Below the pieces are notes generated by a model that had not been told where the DNA came from, ran no database searches, and saw only the letters and a list, made by a program, of their open reading frames with translations. Shown here piece by piece: positions 36,086 through 47,900 of a DNA stretch of 64,000 bases. The stretch is from Ligula intestinalis. Taxonomy: Eukaryota > Platyhelminthes > Cestoda > Diphyllobothriidea > Diphyllobothriidae. Every line of letters begins with the position of its first letter. Position 1 is the first letter of the stretch. The stretch lies in contig JAYGXS010000005.1 of assembly GCA_036362985.1 (NCBI GenBank), positions 28,293,446-28,357,445 on the forward strand, in the 5' to 3' direction. Position numbers and translations under genes: made by a program.

Positions 36086-37384
36086 TAGAAGTTCAGCACC
36101 TTTTAAAGTCATTCAATTATCGTAGAGGTCTGACCCCATTCCAGAGTGCATGAAGGACTTGGCGCACTTCAGCAACAGTTTATAATAGGTAACATAATGA
36201 AAACCGAGAACCCCAGAATTTTGTTATATGGGACCGGTGGTATTTGAGGTTATACGGCTGCGGCATTACTGCGTGCAAGAAATAAAATAAAGCGAGATAT
36301 ATCAAATAAAAACGGGAAGAATGTACTTTTATTACTCAAAGCTAACATACAGCAACGAAAATGTGTGCCACAATTAAAAGAAAATAAACTTGAAATTAAT
36401 AAGTGAACTTTATCTGATTATAATTTAAAAATAAAAATCAATTCTAAAATTTTGTGATTTCGGTTTCAACGTTGTCAACTATAATAAATTTCTCCCGCAC
36501 ATTTCGTGCAACTTAAACGTTCGTAGCATTTGATTTGGAAACGATTTGTTTTTGCCCATTCGTCTTCATAAAAACTAATATAAAAACAGTTTCTTTCGGT
36601 CAACGCTCTTTATGTATATTTTTTTTTAATATTTTGGTGTAAGCGGCAAAAAGAGACGCAATGTATCAATGAAGGCACTGAAAACTAAGAAAATAATGCT
36701 AGACTTTATGCGACGATATTCAAAAAATAGGTATCGAATAAAAGTAATATGCACAACACGTTTTGACTAAAGAAACGTTCTTTTTTATCGAAAGAAATTT
36801 TTTTCATTTCCTTTTCAGCTTACTAGAATATTTAAGTTTATTATTTTAATTAATAGCTTTTTCATAGCTCCGGAATATGGGTTTTATCGTTTAAAAACAC
36901 TACTTCTTATATTTCTTTTAAGTACTTAATATGCGTCATGCTGCTCATAATTATTTCTAAGATTTCTTAAATGCTTTCTTGCTGGTATGCGAGAAATAAT
37001 TTAACTTTTATAAACTTAGGCAAGTTTCTTGCAGCAGTCGCCATACTGTATACTTAGATAGATCAGAATTGGCATAATATTGGGCATTTTGGCCTAAGTC
37101 CGGTTATGCCTTTGTCCTGCCTATGTGCTGTTTTTAAATGCAGCTGGCATCAAAATTGGCCAGCTCAAAAGATAAAATACAATGAGAAATAATTTCTTCG
37201 TAAATTCAGCAAACTTGAGATCGAAACCTTTCAACTTTGGATTCCAGGTCGTACATGAAAATTGCATATTAAAAACGCATGACAAATCCACACTGTGCTG
37301 TAAATTCTTCGAAGCTGGTTTGTAGCTTGAAAGTAGGCGGAAATTTGATTTTATATAAAGCAAAACATTTTCTATATTTTGAAC
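36086..37384. other. AT-rich spacer between the two repeat E copies
   Basis: Very AT-rich, with no gene. The distance between matching positions of the two copies is about 1.8 kb, so a larger tandem duplication cannot be excluded, but I see no match in the remainder. Confidence 0.4.
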
Positions 37385-37885
37385 GTAATTTTATTTCTCG
37401 TTTCCCTCCTTATTTTTGATAAACAACACCAGAAACCTTGATTGCTCGCAGACGAAGGTTTGGCTGGCGTCCTTGGAATCATTCGTTTACTACTAAACCA
37501 TATTGGCCTTCCTTTGAGGGCAGAATTGGTGACACCAGCTTAATTAAATTAAGAGAAAGGTAGTGTATGTGAGTCAACCAGCGCTCAATTTACATTAGAG
37601 AACATTGTATTCCCAAGCTGAACCGACAGAGTAATGGGCTCGTGGCTTAATTAGGATGCATTACATCTAAAACCAATGAGCAAAAAGGACGGATGCGAAT
37701 CCTCAGTTGTCCAGGACCGAAATTGTCAATGGACATTTCGAATCCAAAATAGCAATATCACTCTACTTTCTATTTTTAGGGTATATTATTTCATCAAAAT
37801 CCATACATAAAACGAACAATATTCTGACCGATTTAGACTGGTGCTACTATTTTAAAAAAAACTAGCATCTTTTATTCGTCCAGAT
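37385..37885 (+). repeat. Dispersed repeat E, copy 2
   Basis: Counterpart of 35571-36085. The tRNA-like centre is clearer here: GGGCTCGTGGCTTAATTAGG as an A-box region and GGATGCGAATCC as a B-box with one inserted base, about 45 bases apart. The cloverleaf does not close well, so this is more likely a SINE than a tRNA gene. Confidence 0.5.
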
Positions 37886-39079
37886 GGATAATAACATAGA
37901 CGGCTCAAGAGCACTTAAAACAAATTCACTGACTCAAAAATATGACTCCATCTCAAAGTATATCAGAGCCTCACGCCATGAGATTTGTGCCTCTATTTCG
38001 CATCAAAAATTAAAGTTTTGTTTGTTTTAAATGCTTACAGATACTTATTAGGCCCACAGTGTGCTATAGGCCAGACCTGGTGAGAATTATTTAACTGGAA
38101 AATAAAATGAAACGTAAAATAACACAGCCTCGTTGTATGCATTTGCTTTCTTTAATTTTGCTGAAATCCGACGCCGGGTAGGAAGTGCTAACTTTCTTCT
38201 ATCCACCAGGGTAAAGGGCAAAGTAAATTTAATTGATAACCCCAAAATACAAATCTGACGTGGAAAGGAGCGCAACGCCCACTTGCGTTCGGAACACTGT
38301 ACGTTCATATAGCTGCTGGCAAACTCTGTTTCTCACCTGCGCTTCAACAAGAAAACTTGTCGAGGCGAGAGTACTGGCTAAGTTTAATTATTTTTCGTGT
38401 TGAATTGTGAAACAAGCCTCCTCACTGACGTGTTCCATGGTACACTTCGTTATAGCCCCACTGCCTAAGAAATTACTGTCTCTTTTTACCTTCGCTCTCA
38501 AATTTTCCCACCTCCTTTGCGTGTGGATAGGAAATGTTGTTACTGAAATGTTCTTTTCAACCCCGTCCGCATATAAATGAGAACCTATCGAAATATTGGA
38601 ATTTTCATGGACGTATTTTAGTGAACAATAAGTTAATCTCCATAGCCCCTAGTTATATGGTTACTTTTAATTTTATTAATTTTTGGTTAACTTAGGTTTA
38701 AGTTCATTATTGAAGTTATTCGTTTACGCATATTTTTCGGTTATTTTAGTGTTCAGTGCAGTTCAATATCTCCAACTTAAAATAAATGCATTTGTATAAT
38801 TTCAATTTATTGTATTAAGCTAAAAACTCAAACAATCTAAAAGTAAACTAATGGACTAGTAAACTAGACAATAACCTAAAAACTGGATTGCCAACACTGA
38901 TCATTTAAGACAGAATTCAGGAGCTAAAAGTATCTAAAATGGGCGACCAATTTAACTTTTACCTACGTCATCTTAGTTGTTGAGAAATCAACCGAATATG
39001 TAACACGCGAACAGGTAGCATGTTCTCCTTTTATGTTGAGTCGCATTGCGTTTCTTTGATTTAAGACGAAAAAATGCGT
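37886..39079. other. AT-rich intergenic DNA, no gene seen
   Basis: No supported feature. Confidence 0.45.
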
Positions 39080-39188
39080 TTGTCCGACCGCCTCCTGACG
39101 GTTTGCCTCCAGAATCCCTTATCATACTGGCGGAACAGCTGGATGGGGCAGCTTGAGGGATGGGGCTCATCGGTGGGTTCCCCGGCAT
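39080..39188 (-). repeat. Decayed hammerhead-bearing tail (family B-like)
   Basis: On the minus strand TATGATAAGGGATTCTGG is followed by AAACCGTCAGGAGG, close to the family B tail order ATGATTAAGGATTCC, stem II, then GAAACGTCAGGA. The usual TTGTTCCAG extension is lost. An open frame through the block reads PPMSPIPQAAPSSCSASM; its content is explained by the repeat, so I do not call a protein. Confidence 0.4.
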
Positions 39189-39327
39189 TCCTTCCTTGCT
39201 TTTTTGGTAGACCTACACTAAGATACACTAATCTACTTCGGGTTAGAAATTAATTTCTGACCAAATTTTAAAAAAGCTTCCTTTCCGTTAACTAGATTAT
39301 ATAGCAAAAAAACACACCGAAAATACT

Positions 39328-39425
39328 AACCGACCCACTAATAAAACGAACCCCTTATAGCTACGTCATGCAACGGTAGAATGCCGGCGAAACATCTTTC
39401 CGGGCCTCCAGCCAGTACCCGCGGT
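39328..39425 (+). ncRNA. Decayed hammerhead, third member of the 322 bp repeat family
   Basis: CCCA, then CTAATAA (39338-39344) in place of CTGATGA, then 44 bases to GCCGGC, GAAACATCTTTC (39389-39400) and CGGGCC, followed by CCAGCCAGTACC, which matches TTAGCAAGTACC of copy 2. Core-to-cleavage length is 63 bases, against 62 and 63 in the tandem copies. Two core substitutions and loss of the 5' strand of stem II make it inactive. Only part of the unit is recognisable here. Confidence 0.55.
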
Positions 39426-39884
39426 CAATAGTTCTGCAGCTCATACTACTGAATGCCTGATGGCAGTTCCTGAATAGTACACGTTTATACAAGAGCGGCA
39501 AGCTTGCTCAAGACTGACATGCTTACTTTGATGGCAACCTCTTTTGCAGTTGTTAGCAGTCACTGACATTTTCGCGAAAACAAGCATGCCTACTGAAAAG
39601 GAGAAAAGTAACAATGTGGTAAAGTAATTTCCAAATTCGTTTGTCATTATCAATGTAATAGGGGAGTGCGTTTCATACCGCCCTACCCCCGACCGTGACT
39701 ATCGCGGGAAGGACGCTCAAGGATCAGGTAATGGAGGTTCTCATAATGTGGAGATACTGAACTCGGCCTAGAACCCTTCCTGACAGCCACATAAAAATTA
39801 GAAGTGGAGACTGGGACGACATTTTCCGACTTTGTAAGTGTCGTCAGCGAACAATACCTTACTCAATATAGCTTTTGGTCAGAA

Positions 39885-40150
39885 GAAGAAGGTGTGACCA
39901 TTGGAACAATAGTTTTACTGTCCTGACGTTTCGAATTCCTTCAAGCGACCTCAATCGTAAATAATGGTGTCAGTGTCATAGTCATGCACAGAACCATATC
40001 TGCGCATGAATATGACCTGACTCTGATACCAATAACTAGGATTAAGGATTACCGACGGAGTTCGAAACGTCAGGACAAACAAACCCCTGGTCCAGGGGTC
40101 GCATCGTTTTCTGAACTGCTCGCATATTCGCCTCTATTGTCAATAGATTT
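39885..40150. mobile_element. Fold-back pair of PLE family B tails
   Basis: The left part (39965-39885, minus strand) reads GAAACGTCAGGACAGTAA and continues to the tail end at the GAAGAAGAA run on the plus strand. The right part (40027-40150, plus strand) reads ATTAAGGATTACCG, CGAAACGTCAGGACAAAC and the tail GCATCGTTTTCTGAACTGC. The two tails face outward around ~60 bases of spacer. The CTGATGA box is changed in both (GATTGAGG on the left, GGATTAAGG on the right). Confidence 0.7.
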
Positions 40151-42489
40151 TGGTACTGGATTCCCAAACCTGCCTTCCTTATCCATCTAGCGTTAATTAG
40201 TCCAGCGCCCTACCAATAGGGCCACATAATCACTATTCTATCGTTTGCGATTGGGACAACATTCGTCACCCACCGGTCGCGTAACGGGCTGTGCGTATGT
40301 GCTCGCGTCCTGGAGCTCCATTACGACTCCTCATAGGCAGTCAAATGGCGACTTAATATACACGAAGAAGGGAGTCATGATGAGAGCAAGCGGCACTTTT
40401 GCACCCAGATGTGTTTTATTAGCAAACACTAGATAACCACATTCAACTCAAACGTTGCATGCCCAAGGATGGAGAATTTGGCTACTGTGCGTGTTATATC
40501 CAACAAAGCCATGCTTTCGTTCTCATTTTCTAATACCCACCTAAACGAGATCGGTTGACTTTCCTTCACCACAGGTAACATTATCGGCCACAAACCTATA
40601 AAATGAGACGTTCATGATGCATTAGTAGATTGTCAGTTTACTAAAAAGATTTTCAGCAGGAAAACCGCATTTTAACTGCTTGATATTAAGTGGTGGGTTC
40701 GGGTATGTCTAATTGATTAGGGCAAATAGACAAGAAATGTTCATCCTGTTTTCTATTGTTCCTGTATAGACTTTTTTATCTCCATTATGCACTCCCTGTA
40801 TAAACGAAAGGCAAATGCTCTCTTTTGGAACGTCAATAAACCGTATTTGGCAGTCAATACACAAAAAATTGAATTATAATTGCCCTTTATCAAACACTTT
40901 TACGTCTGGCCTGCCAGTAAACCCTCAGTTAACGGAGACTACTTGCTTTAGAGGAGGATAAATAAAATCTTTCAAATTCCATATACCTATATATTTTTCG
41001 ACCTTAGAGTCCATCATATCATGCGTTGTAATCCCCAGTAACCACGATTAAACCAAATCTTTTTTGTGTACTTTCATAGGAGGAAAGGTAAAGGTTAAAG
41101 ATCCTAAAGTCTAATTAGTAGTATCATACTTCCTGTTGGCAAAAAAACTCTCCTGTGATGTTTACTAAAGCGAACAACGCTAATGTCAATGCAAGAAAAT
41201 AGCGTGACCTAGTAGCCTTTCCGCCCGGACTCCACGAAAACACGTATATCATCTTTACATTAGTTGCCTACGTGCATTATAGTAATAAACCCAAGCATAA
41301 TCGTTAGGACACATGGACAGGCAAACGTTCAAAAACACAAAGTACGCTGCTGTAACTTGTATCGTTATGCACTGCGCCAAACTAGACTATTCCTGGATGG
41401 TTATGTTATGAACTCCATTCGCCAAAACCAGAAATAAAGGTTAAAGCCAGAGATCCATGACATTATGCGGACTCATAATTGCCGCAGACACGATAATGGT
41501 ACATTTGAGGCTTTGGTTCCGTTCGAGTGCATATTATTTGATTGTTCAAGTTTGCGCACAGAAGTCATCCATTCCTACAGCATGGATGCTACTGCACCTG
41601 TCTTGCCTGATGCGTGTCTGAAAGCAAAATTTCTATTTGCACAGCAACGCTACCAAGTATTGAAGGAAACTCCATCCTCCCTTTGTGCATGTAAGTAAGG
41701 ACGCTAATTTCCGGAACCTATACATACCAATGACTGGTACATTAAACTGGATTGCAAACTTGATAGCGTGCATAATATTTCACAGGATATATATATCTTC
41801 ATTGTATCGCTCGGAATGAATACCCACTCTGAGCTACATGCATACATAGTAGTGAAAATGCGATTACCCGATAGTAAGTCAGAAGAGGGAACACTGTTCA
41901 ACAGGAGAGGCTTATTCGTTATCTGACATTTCGAATAAATCACATATTCACATCCGTGAATATGTATGGCGCTGTCAGTCAAGCAGTCAAGTCCAATTAC
42001 TGATAAAATCCCTGACAGAACCAACATGTTTCAGGTAAACACGCAACCAACCCTGGTAGCAGACCGTCAAACCAAATCGGGGGCGAGGGGTGGCTGTTTT
42101 GTTGACCAATAAAGAAAAGTGATAGGAGGGCAGTCCTGAAGCAGGTGATCTGGGTCTGGTTATGTGTGTGGAGAAGGCGCACAGTAGACATGTGCTACCG
42201 TCCCCCAAACTCCACCGTCACTTATTTCGTAATTTTTCCAAATTGGTTTTTCATCTGGACTCCACTAGCGCTAGTTACGCAGCAGGACGTCATCAGGCAC
42301 GTTCGTCTGGCACGTATCTTGGTATCTGCCAGCTTTGTTTCCTCCATTAAATTGTCCATAAAGTTAACAATAACAACAACAACTACTTTTACTACCAAAA
42401 AGCTCGGAATTGTAGTGCATACGCCTTCGCAGACACCCTGCCTTGCAGTTTTCAGCCTATCAGGCCGTACGAGCATTCAAAAGCCGAGG
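40151..42489. other. Upstream region of the receptor gene, no other gene seen
   Basis: About 2.3 kb. Overlapping frames at 42.0-42.5 kb on both strands carry no family motif. The last in-frame stop before the receptor frame is TAG at 42490. No clear TATA box or pyrimidine tract sits directly upstream, so promoter and any 5' exon are unplaced. Confidence 0.45.
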
Positions 42490-42501
42490 TAGCGTAAACA
42501 G

Positions 42502-44220
42502 ATGGATGTGAATACAGCGCCTGTCAGGATAGGGCTGCATGTAGATTCTACCACGCTATTTTATCAAGGAGACGGTTCGGTAAGGAACGGTCACAGAATG
42601 CGCAGTTGTGTCTCAATTCGCTGCGATATCCTATCTCGCTACTTCACGGGCCTTCTCCTATTTTTGCATCTGCAGTTTCCTCTGAACACTTATTGTATTC
42701 AATATTCCGTAAATGAACCAGCTTTCAACGATCGCAGAAGAGGTATTGAACCTGCAATTACGCCGATCTATTCAAGGACAGGAGGAATGGGAGCCGAAGA
42801 TGTAGGGGTTGAGGTTTTGAGTGTTGGCACCAAGGAGAATCTGCACAGCGATTACAATGCACGTGAAGTAAGAGAGTCTGGAAGGCCCCGTGAGTATCCT
42901 CCGCGCGAAAAGTTGGCGTCACACGCTGGCTACATGAGGCGTTTGGCCAAAGTAAAGTCACAACAAACGAAAACGCAGAGAGACCTACTGCTGGGGGAGC
43001 TTTTTTCTTATTATAAGTCCGAGGAGCGACCCACAGAGATGCTGCGAACGCAAACTGTAGTGAAGGTGCATATGAAGGTTTTGGCTATCTATTCAGTTGA
43101 TGCGAGCACTATGGATTATTACATGGACATGTTGCTTCGTCAAGCCTGGGTGGATCCTCGCCTGGCCTGGAATACCACCGAAGACTTCAAAAACTACACA
43201 CAACCATTGACATCCATGAGGCTGAAGGTAATGATGTGGTTACCTGATCTTTACTTCCGGAACGGTAAAGATGGCTACGTGCACAAAATTACCCTTCCCA
43301 ATTATCTTCTCCGCATCTATCCTGATGGCGGTGTTGTTTACAGCCAAAAGATTACCATGCGATTTGCCTGTCAGATGGATCTGCACGCCTTTCCCATGGA
43401 CACACAAACATGTGAAATCAATATGGGCAGTTTTGTCTACACTTTAAGTGAACTAAAGTTTGTTTGGCGTGAAATGATACCTGTGGAAGGGTGGCAACAG
43501 CTACAAATTCCACAGTTCTACACACCGACACATTTTGCAGCACTTGACTGCAACTCAGCCATCAAAACCACTACGGCCTCTTATACCTGCTTGACAGTCG
43601 CATTTAGTCTCAAACGACAGCTTGGATCATATCTCCTCACTATTTACATCCCAAACATCCTCATCGTCATGGTCTCTTTCTTGAGCTTTTGGATAAGTGT
43701 GGACGCAGCTGTAGCACGGGTTTCTCTGGGTCTGCTTGGTTTCCTTGCTCTTCTAACCCAGGCCTCTTACATGGCAACAAGTCTGCCAAGGGCCTCCTAT
43801 ATAAAGGCTCTCGATGTCTGGTTCCTGGTTTCCGTCGTCTTTGTGATATGTGTGGTGGTAGAGTACGCGTTGGCGATCACGCTGCTGCGACGGAAGCTGG
43901 CGACTAGCGGACGGATTGATTTTTGTCGGACTGTTAAGGTGGAAGTAGAGCAACAGCCTCCAGCCTATCAGACAGGACACTCTGATGTGGGGTTCTCCGG
44001 CGTGCCCGGAAGACAGTCAGACAATGAAGTGAAGTCCTGCCTTGGCATAAACACCGAACATACGAATGCAAAAAAGACTCGCAAAGGCGGCCGTGGGCCC
44101 ACACAGTCCAAGGTCGACAGCTACAGTCGCATTGTATTTCCCCTTTTTTATGTAGTGTTCAATGTCTTTTACTGGCTGTACTACCTGGTCATTGTCAACC
44201 AAGCTGAGGTGCCTAATTAA
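42502..44220 (+). CDS. Cys-loop ligand-gated ion channel subunit, glutamate/glycine-receptor type
   Basis: Neurotransmitter receptor subunit of the plasma membrane, presumably one of five around a pore. 572 codons in one exon. A second start at Met33 (42598) places a hydrophobic signal-like segment (residues 49-60) better than Met1 and is my preferred start. Residues ~65-165 are a long linker. The ligand-binding domain follows: LRQAWVDPRL at 212-221, WLPD at 246, Cys-loop C290-C304 with the standard 13 residues between, and a second Cys pair C350/C363 typical of glutamate- and glycine-gated chloride channels. TM1 ~376-398, TM2 ~404-424, TM3 ~436-458, TM4 ~543-566; the intracellular loop of ~85 residues holds a basic KKTRKGGRG. 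N224 and N231 are possible glycosylation sites. Odd: TM2 has VAR instead of PAR and lacks the usual pore threonines. Ligand and selectivity are unknown. An intron-less gene, or an old retrocopy that stayed open, would both fit. Confidence 0.93.
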   Translation: MDVNTAPVRIGLHVDSTTLFYQGDGSVRNGHRMRSCVSIRCDILSRYFTGLLLFLHLQFPLNTYCIQYSVNEPAFNDRRRGIEPAITPIYSRTGGMGAEDVGVEVLSVGTKENLHSDYNAREVRESGRPREYPPREKLASHAGYMRRLAKVKSQQTKTQRDLLLGELFSYYKSEERPTEMLRTQTVVKVHMKVLAIYSVDASTMDYYMDMLLRQAWVDPRLAWNTTEDFKNYTQPLTSMRLKVMMWLPDLYFRNGKDGYVHKITLPNYLLRIYPDGGVVYSQKITMRFACQMDLHAFPMDTQTCEINMGSFVYTLSELKFVWREMIPVEGWQQLQIPQFYTPTHFAALDCNSAIKTTTASYTCLTVAFSLKRQLGSYLLTIYIPNILIVMVSFLSFWISVDAAVARVSLGLLGFLALLTQASYMATSLPRASYIKALDVWFLVSVVFVICVVVEYALAITLLRRKLATSGRIDFCRTVKVEVEQQPPAYQTGHSDVGFSGVPGRQSDNEVKSCLGINTEHTNAKKTRKGGRGPTQSKVDSYSRIVFPLFYVVFNVFYWLYYLVIVNQAEVPN

Positions 44221-44911
44221 CCCGACAGACACAACCAAGCCCAGCATCTCAATAGGTTCACACATTAAGATGGCCGGTAGTAGGGTGCTTTTTCTACTCC
44301 GCTTTTGTTGATTCAAGACAAAATTTAAAGCATTTGTAATTTGCTATGTTTGCAATATTAACAAAAATCTCTTTGAATACTGCCATACAACGCTTGAAAA
44401 TCCAAAATCGTTCTTGGTTTTGTTCTCGAAAAGTGCATTGAGAAAGAAGGATGATGATGCTTCTCCAACAAAGATAATTACAGCAAACGAATTGAAAAAA
44501 ATCTCTCTTACTCGCTTTCTTTACTGACGCCTACTTGCGTGGATTTTGACAGATCAGTACACACCGTAACTATATGCCTTTGACAGGAAAACTACTTGAA
44601 AATTGTCAGTATTGGGTAAGTGAGGAAAAATCAACGTCGCCCGTTCTAGTCTGACTGAATATGGAAATATATGCTTGCCAATTCATGAACAGATGTTTTA
44701 AAAACTATGGGGATAGACTTGAAAAAAGAAGACGACAGAGGGACAGCATTTTTCACTATGACATGGTTTCAATGTTTCAATGATTTTCTTTGGAAAGTTC
44801 TAATTTTTACGGTTATCCAATATTGAATTGAGGTTGATGGTGTTCAAAGACAATGCGGCATTTCAATAACGTTTAGGTGTTATTTTAGATCAAAAAAGAA
44901 GCTTGAATAAA
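44221..44911 (+). promoter_or_regulatory. Putative 3' UTR of the receptor gene with AATAAA
   Basis: AT-rich sequence after the TAA. The first clear AATAAA hexamer in range is at 44906-44911. No poly-A tract follows the stop closely, so the gene does not carry the mark of a recent retrocopy. The 3' end is a guess. Confidence 0.3.
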
Positions 44912-47900
44912 TCTAAAGTTTTGCCTTTTTTCATAATTATTTTGCCCTCTCAAGTACTCTTTTATGTTATGTCCGATTCCTAGTGGTTATGTTGTAAGAT
45001 ATACGTGCACTTCACTCTAAAGCGCAATTGCAAAGTGACTGGCAGAAAGGCTCAACCTAATACAACACAAGCAAGCATCTCAGTGCTTACGGAGCATGTG
45101 TGACATGGTGCTTTACCTAGATGTCGTGCCCTTATTCATTGCTGTTCCCCTACGTAAGCGACGTATTTATGTCACGATTATGTAAGGCAGAACTTCCAAC
45201 CTCACGTACCGACTCGCTCGACACGCACTACCAAGGCTGACATCTCAGAAGCATTAGTTAAACATGTTCGCGAAATACGTACTTCATGGCCACATAACCT
45301 CAATTCCTTTTTTCAACATCTGCCTGCGTTTATTGCAGTAGTATTTAAATTTTCTTTGAAGGTCTTGTCTAATGGTAATCTAAAGCTCTCAAATCACCAG
45401 AAAATTCTGTCTGATATTAAATATTGATGATTAATAACTATTCATACTTTGATCAAAAAAAACAATATCTCTGTTCTTTTTCTCCAAAGCTACAAGTTAT
45501 GCTAACTTACTTGTTTTGTTCATAAACGCAACTGGGGATACTTACAGAATTGCGAATGCATGAGAATTAGTCACTACACGCAAATGCAAAATCATGTTTT
45601 ATGGTGGACGTAAAACTGCACTAATTGCAGATTTCTAGAGCTAATAAAGGGACGTTACTGTTACGCTTGAAACACAATTATCGATCTTCCAATTTTGGTT
45701 ACTCCGTGAAAATTGAACTGGCAAGCAGGCTGATGTGGAAGGCTCGTCGACCCCGGAAATATGGTCGTGTTAGCCTGCGCTTTCGACCTCTTACAGGAGT
45801 ATGTCGTTAAAGTTACGAGCGAAGAGCAACCGAACGTAATGGGGGGACAGATACAAATCACACAGAATTGATGTTAGTTCGGGGGCGACTGCGCAGGGTC
45901 CTACATGCCGGCGCCAGATCGATAAATCGATTGACTGAGTTCTCTCGAAGACCCCGGCTTCAATTAACTCTCTTCTTGTCTTTCTTCCGGCGTGGGCGAT
46001 TGTCTTCACAGCTGCGTTAGTAAATTCGTGACCCGTTTTTTAATTGTGGGCGACCAGTTGTGATGATACGTCATTCCCCTTTTACTGCCAGCTCATACTG
46101 GTGTGTGCGCGATCCAAGCATTCATCAGGTCTGTCCTGTGTATTTTATCAATTCATGAAAATATTTTTTAAAAAGCATTAGATGAGGCTCCCAAACATAA
46201 GAACACTGAGATACAACATCGCTCAGTTCCATTTTTCGATACAGCATATTTTGGATGTAAGGTTTCGTCACAAGGTACATATTTCCACTTTAATTACCAA
46301 GTATTTGGTCGGAGTTGAGAGTATTTAGCGTTTTCCCTTGCAACACCTAGTTAAATTCAGCGTCGTGTTCAGCTGTTATGTCAGAGTCCAACAGAAGGGT
46401 TAAGTGGCTCCAAAGTAAAAAGATTTTCCGTTCATTTTATTTTCCAGACACGTAAACGCGAAAGCGAAACATAAAAACAAATATAGCCTTCAGTGTAAGT
46501 AATCAAAATGAAGCACTCTTTTCTCTAAGAACGACACTAGCCTTGTGACATGTATTATATGTTAGCATGATTCTTTGAATTGCAACAGATTAGTGTTTCT
46601 TTTCTACTTCAGCCAGCCGAGCAAGTGCGCAATGACTGACAGAAATGTTTAGGTCGATTTGACCCAAACCGGCATCTCGTGGCCTATGAGACACGTTTGA
46701 CAGGATGCTATACTTAGATGTCGCGAGGCAGACTTTTCCGATTGATATGCTAGAAGAGGCATAACGACATTGCCCTTTAGCTGTAGGTTAAATGATTAAT
46801 GCGGCCCTAGTGGTCAGTCTGATCGCTAGATCAACGGTGAAGTTTTGGGATTAGCCCTTTTTGCTCAACTAGCTGATGGTTTCAGGATAAAACTAAAGAA
46901 AACTCACCTCTGATAATTTATAAAGGCTTGTTATTCCTTTGCACGATACGTAGATCATATATTAATATATCACCGTACATTAGATAAAATCGTAGTTATG
47001 AGTGAATTAATGTTAGACTGCATTCTACTCGTGACAATGTCGCTTAATTAACAGGATGAGTATGCAGTTTAAGCCATGAGTTAAAACTTGCAATACCGGA
47101 TCTATTAATGTGACCGGGTCCGGGAGGTGCACCTTTCTTTCATCTCGGCTACAGTTCCATTTGAAGCTCCTGAGTAATGTTCATCTGTACCTTTCTGCTG
47201 AACCCTTATCGGAGCTATGTAATCGTACTGCAAATCGAATTCACCGTGGAAGATGCAGAATACCCAAATTGTTACTTGTAGTCAATACATTCGGCATTCT
47301 TGTATTGAAATTATTTTTATCCATAGTATACAGCTAATCAGTTGGAGGCTAGAACTATATTATGCAATCAACAGCCCGTCTAAATTCTGTCATTCGTATT
47401 CGCATAGAGCCGACAACATATTACCACTGAAATATTCACCATGACACTCACGGTTCCTAGGCTAAAATTCAGCTTCTCATCAAATCCACTCTGGTTGTGA
47501 CAGTCAGATTAAGCTATCTGACGTACGTTTCATTAGCATCTGTCTTCTCCGGGAGATTTTGCTTGAAGCATCTTGTTTTAAGGGCCTCTGGCTTTCGTGA
47601 AGAGGGTTTCGTGGGAAAAGCTTTTAAGGTGGGTGATTTTGACTACAGTTGGATGTTCTAACGTCATGGAATTGGCTCACTCTTTTTGCTTAGCAGCTTA
47701 ACGCTGCGATTCTGCCACGGAGAGAACGCGAGAATTGCTATGACAATTTTAGCTTACGAGTGTAAATAGAGAAGGCAATGAGTGGAGAGCATCATTCCGT
47801 ACGAATATAGGATAACATACCTCGTGCAATATGCCGAACTTTGCAAAAGAAGGATAATTGCATACAAGCCGGCATCAAGGCATGTGTAAACGCTTGGAAG

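Noticed and set aside
38988..39188. Minus-strand frame with PPMSPIPQAAPSSCSASM that looks like a proline/serine-rich exon
   Set aside because: The underlying DNA matches the family B hammerhead tail order; the protein-like look is a by-product.
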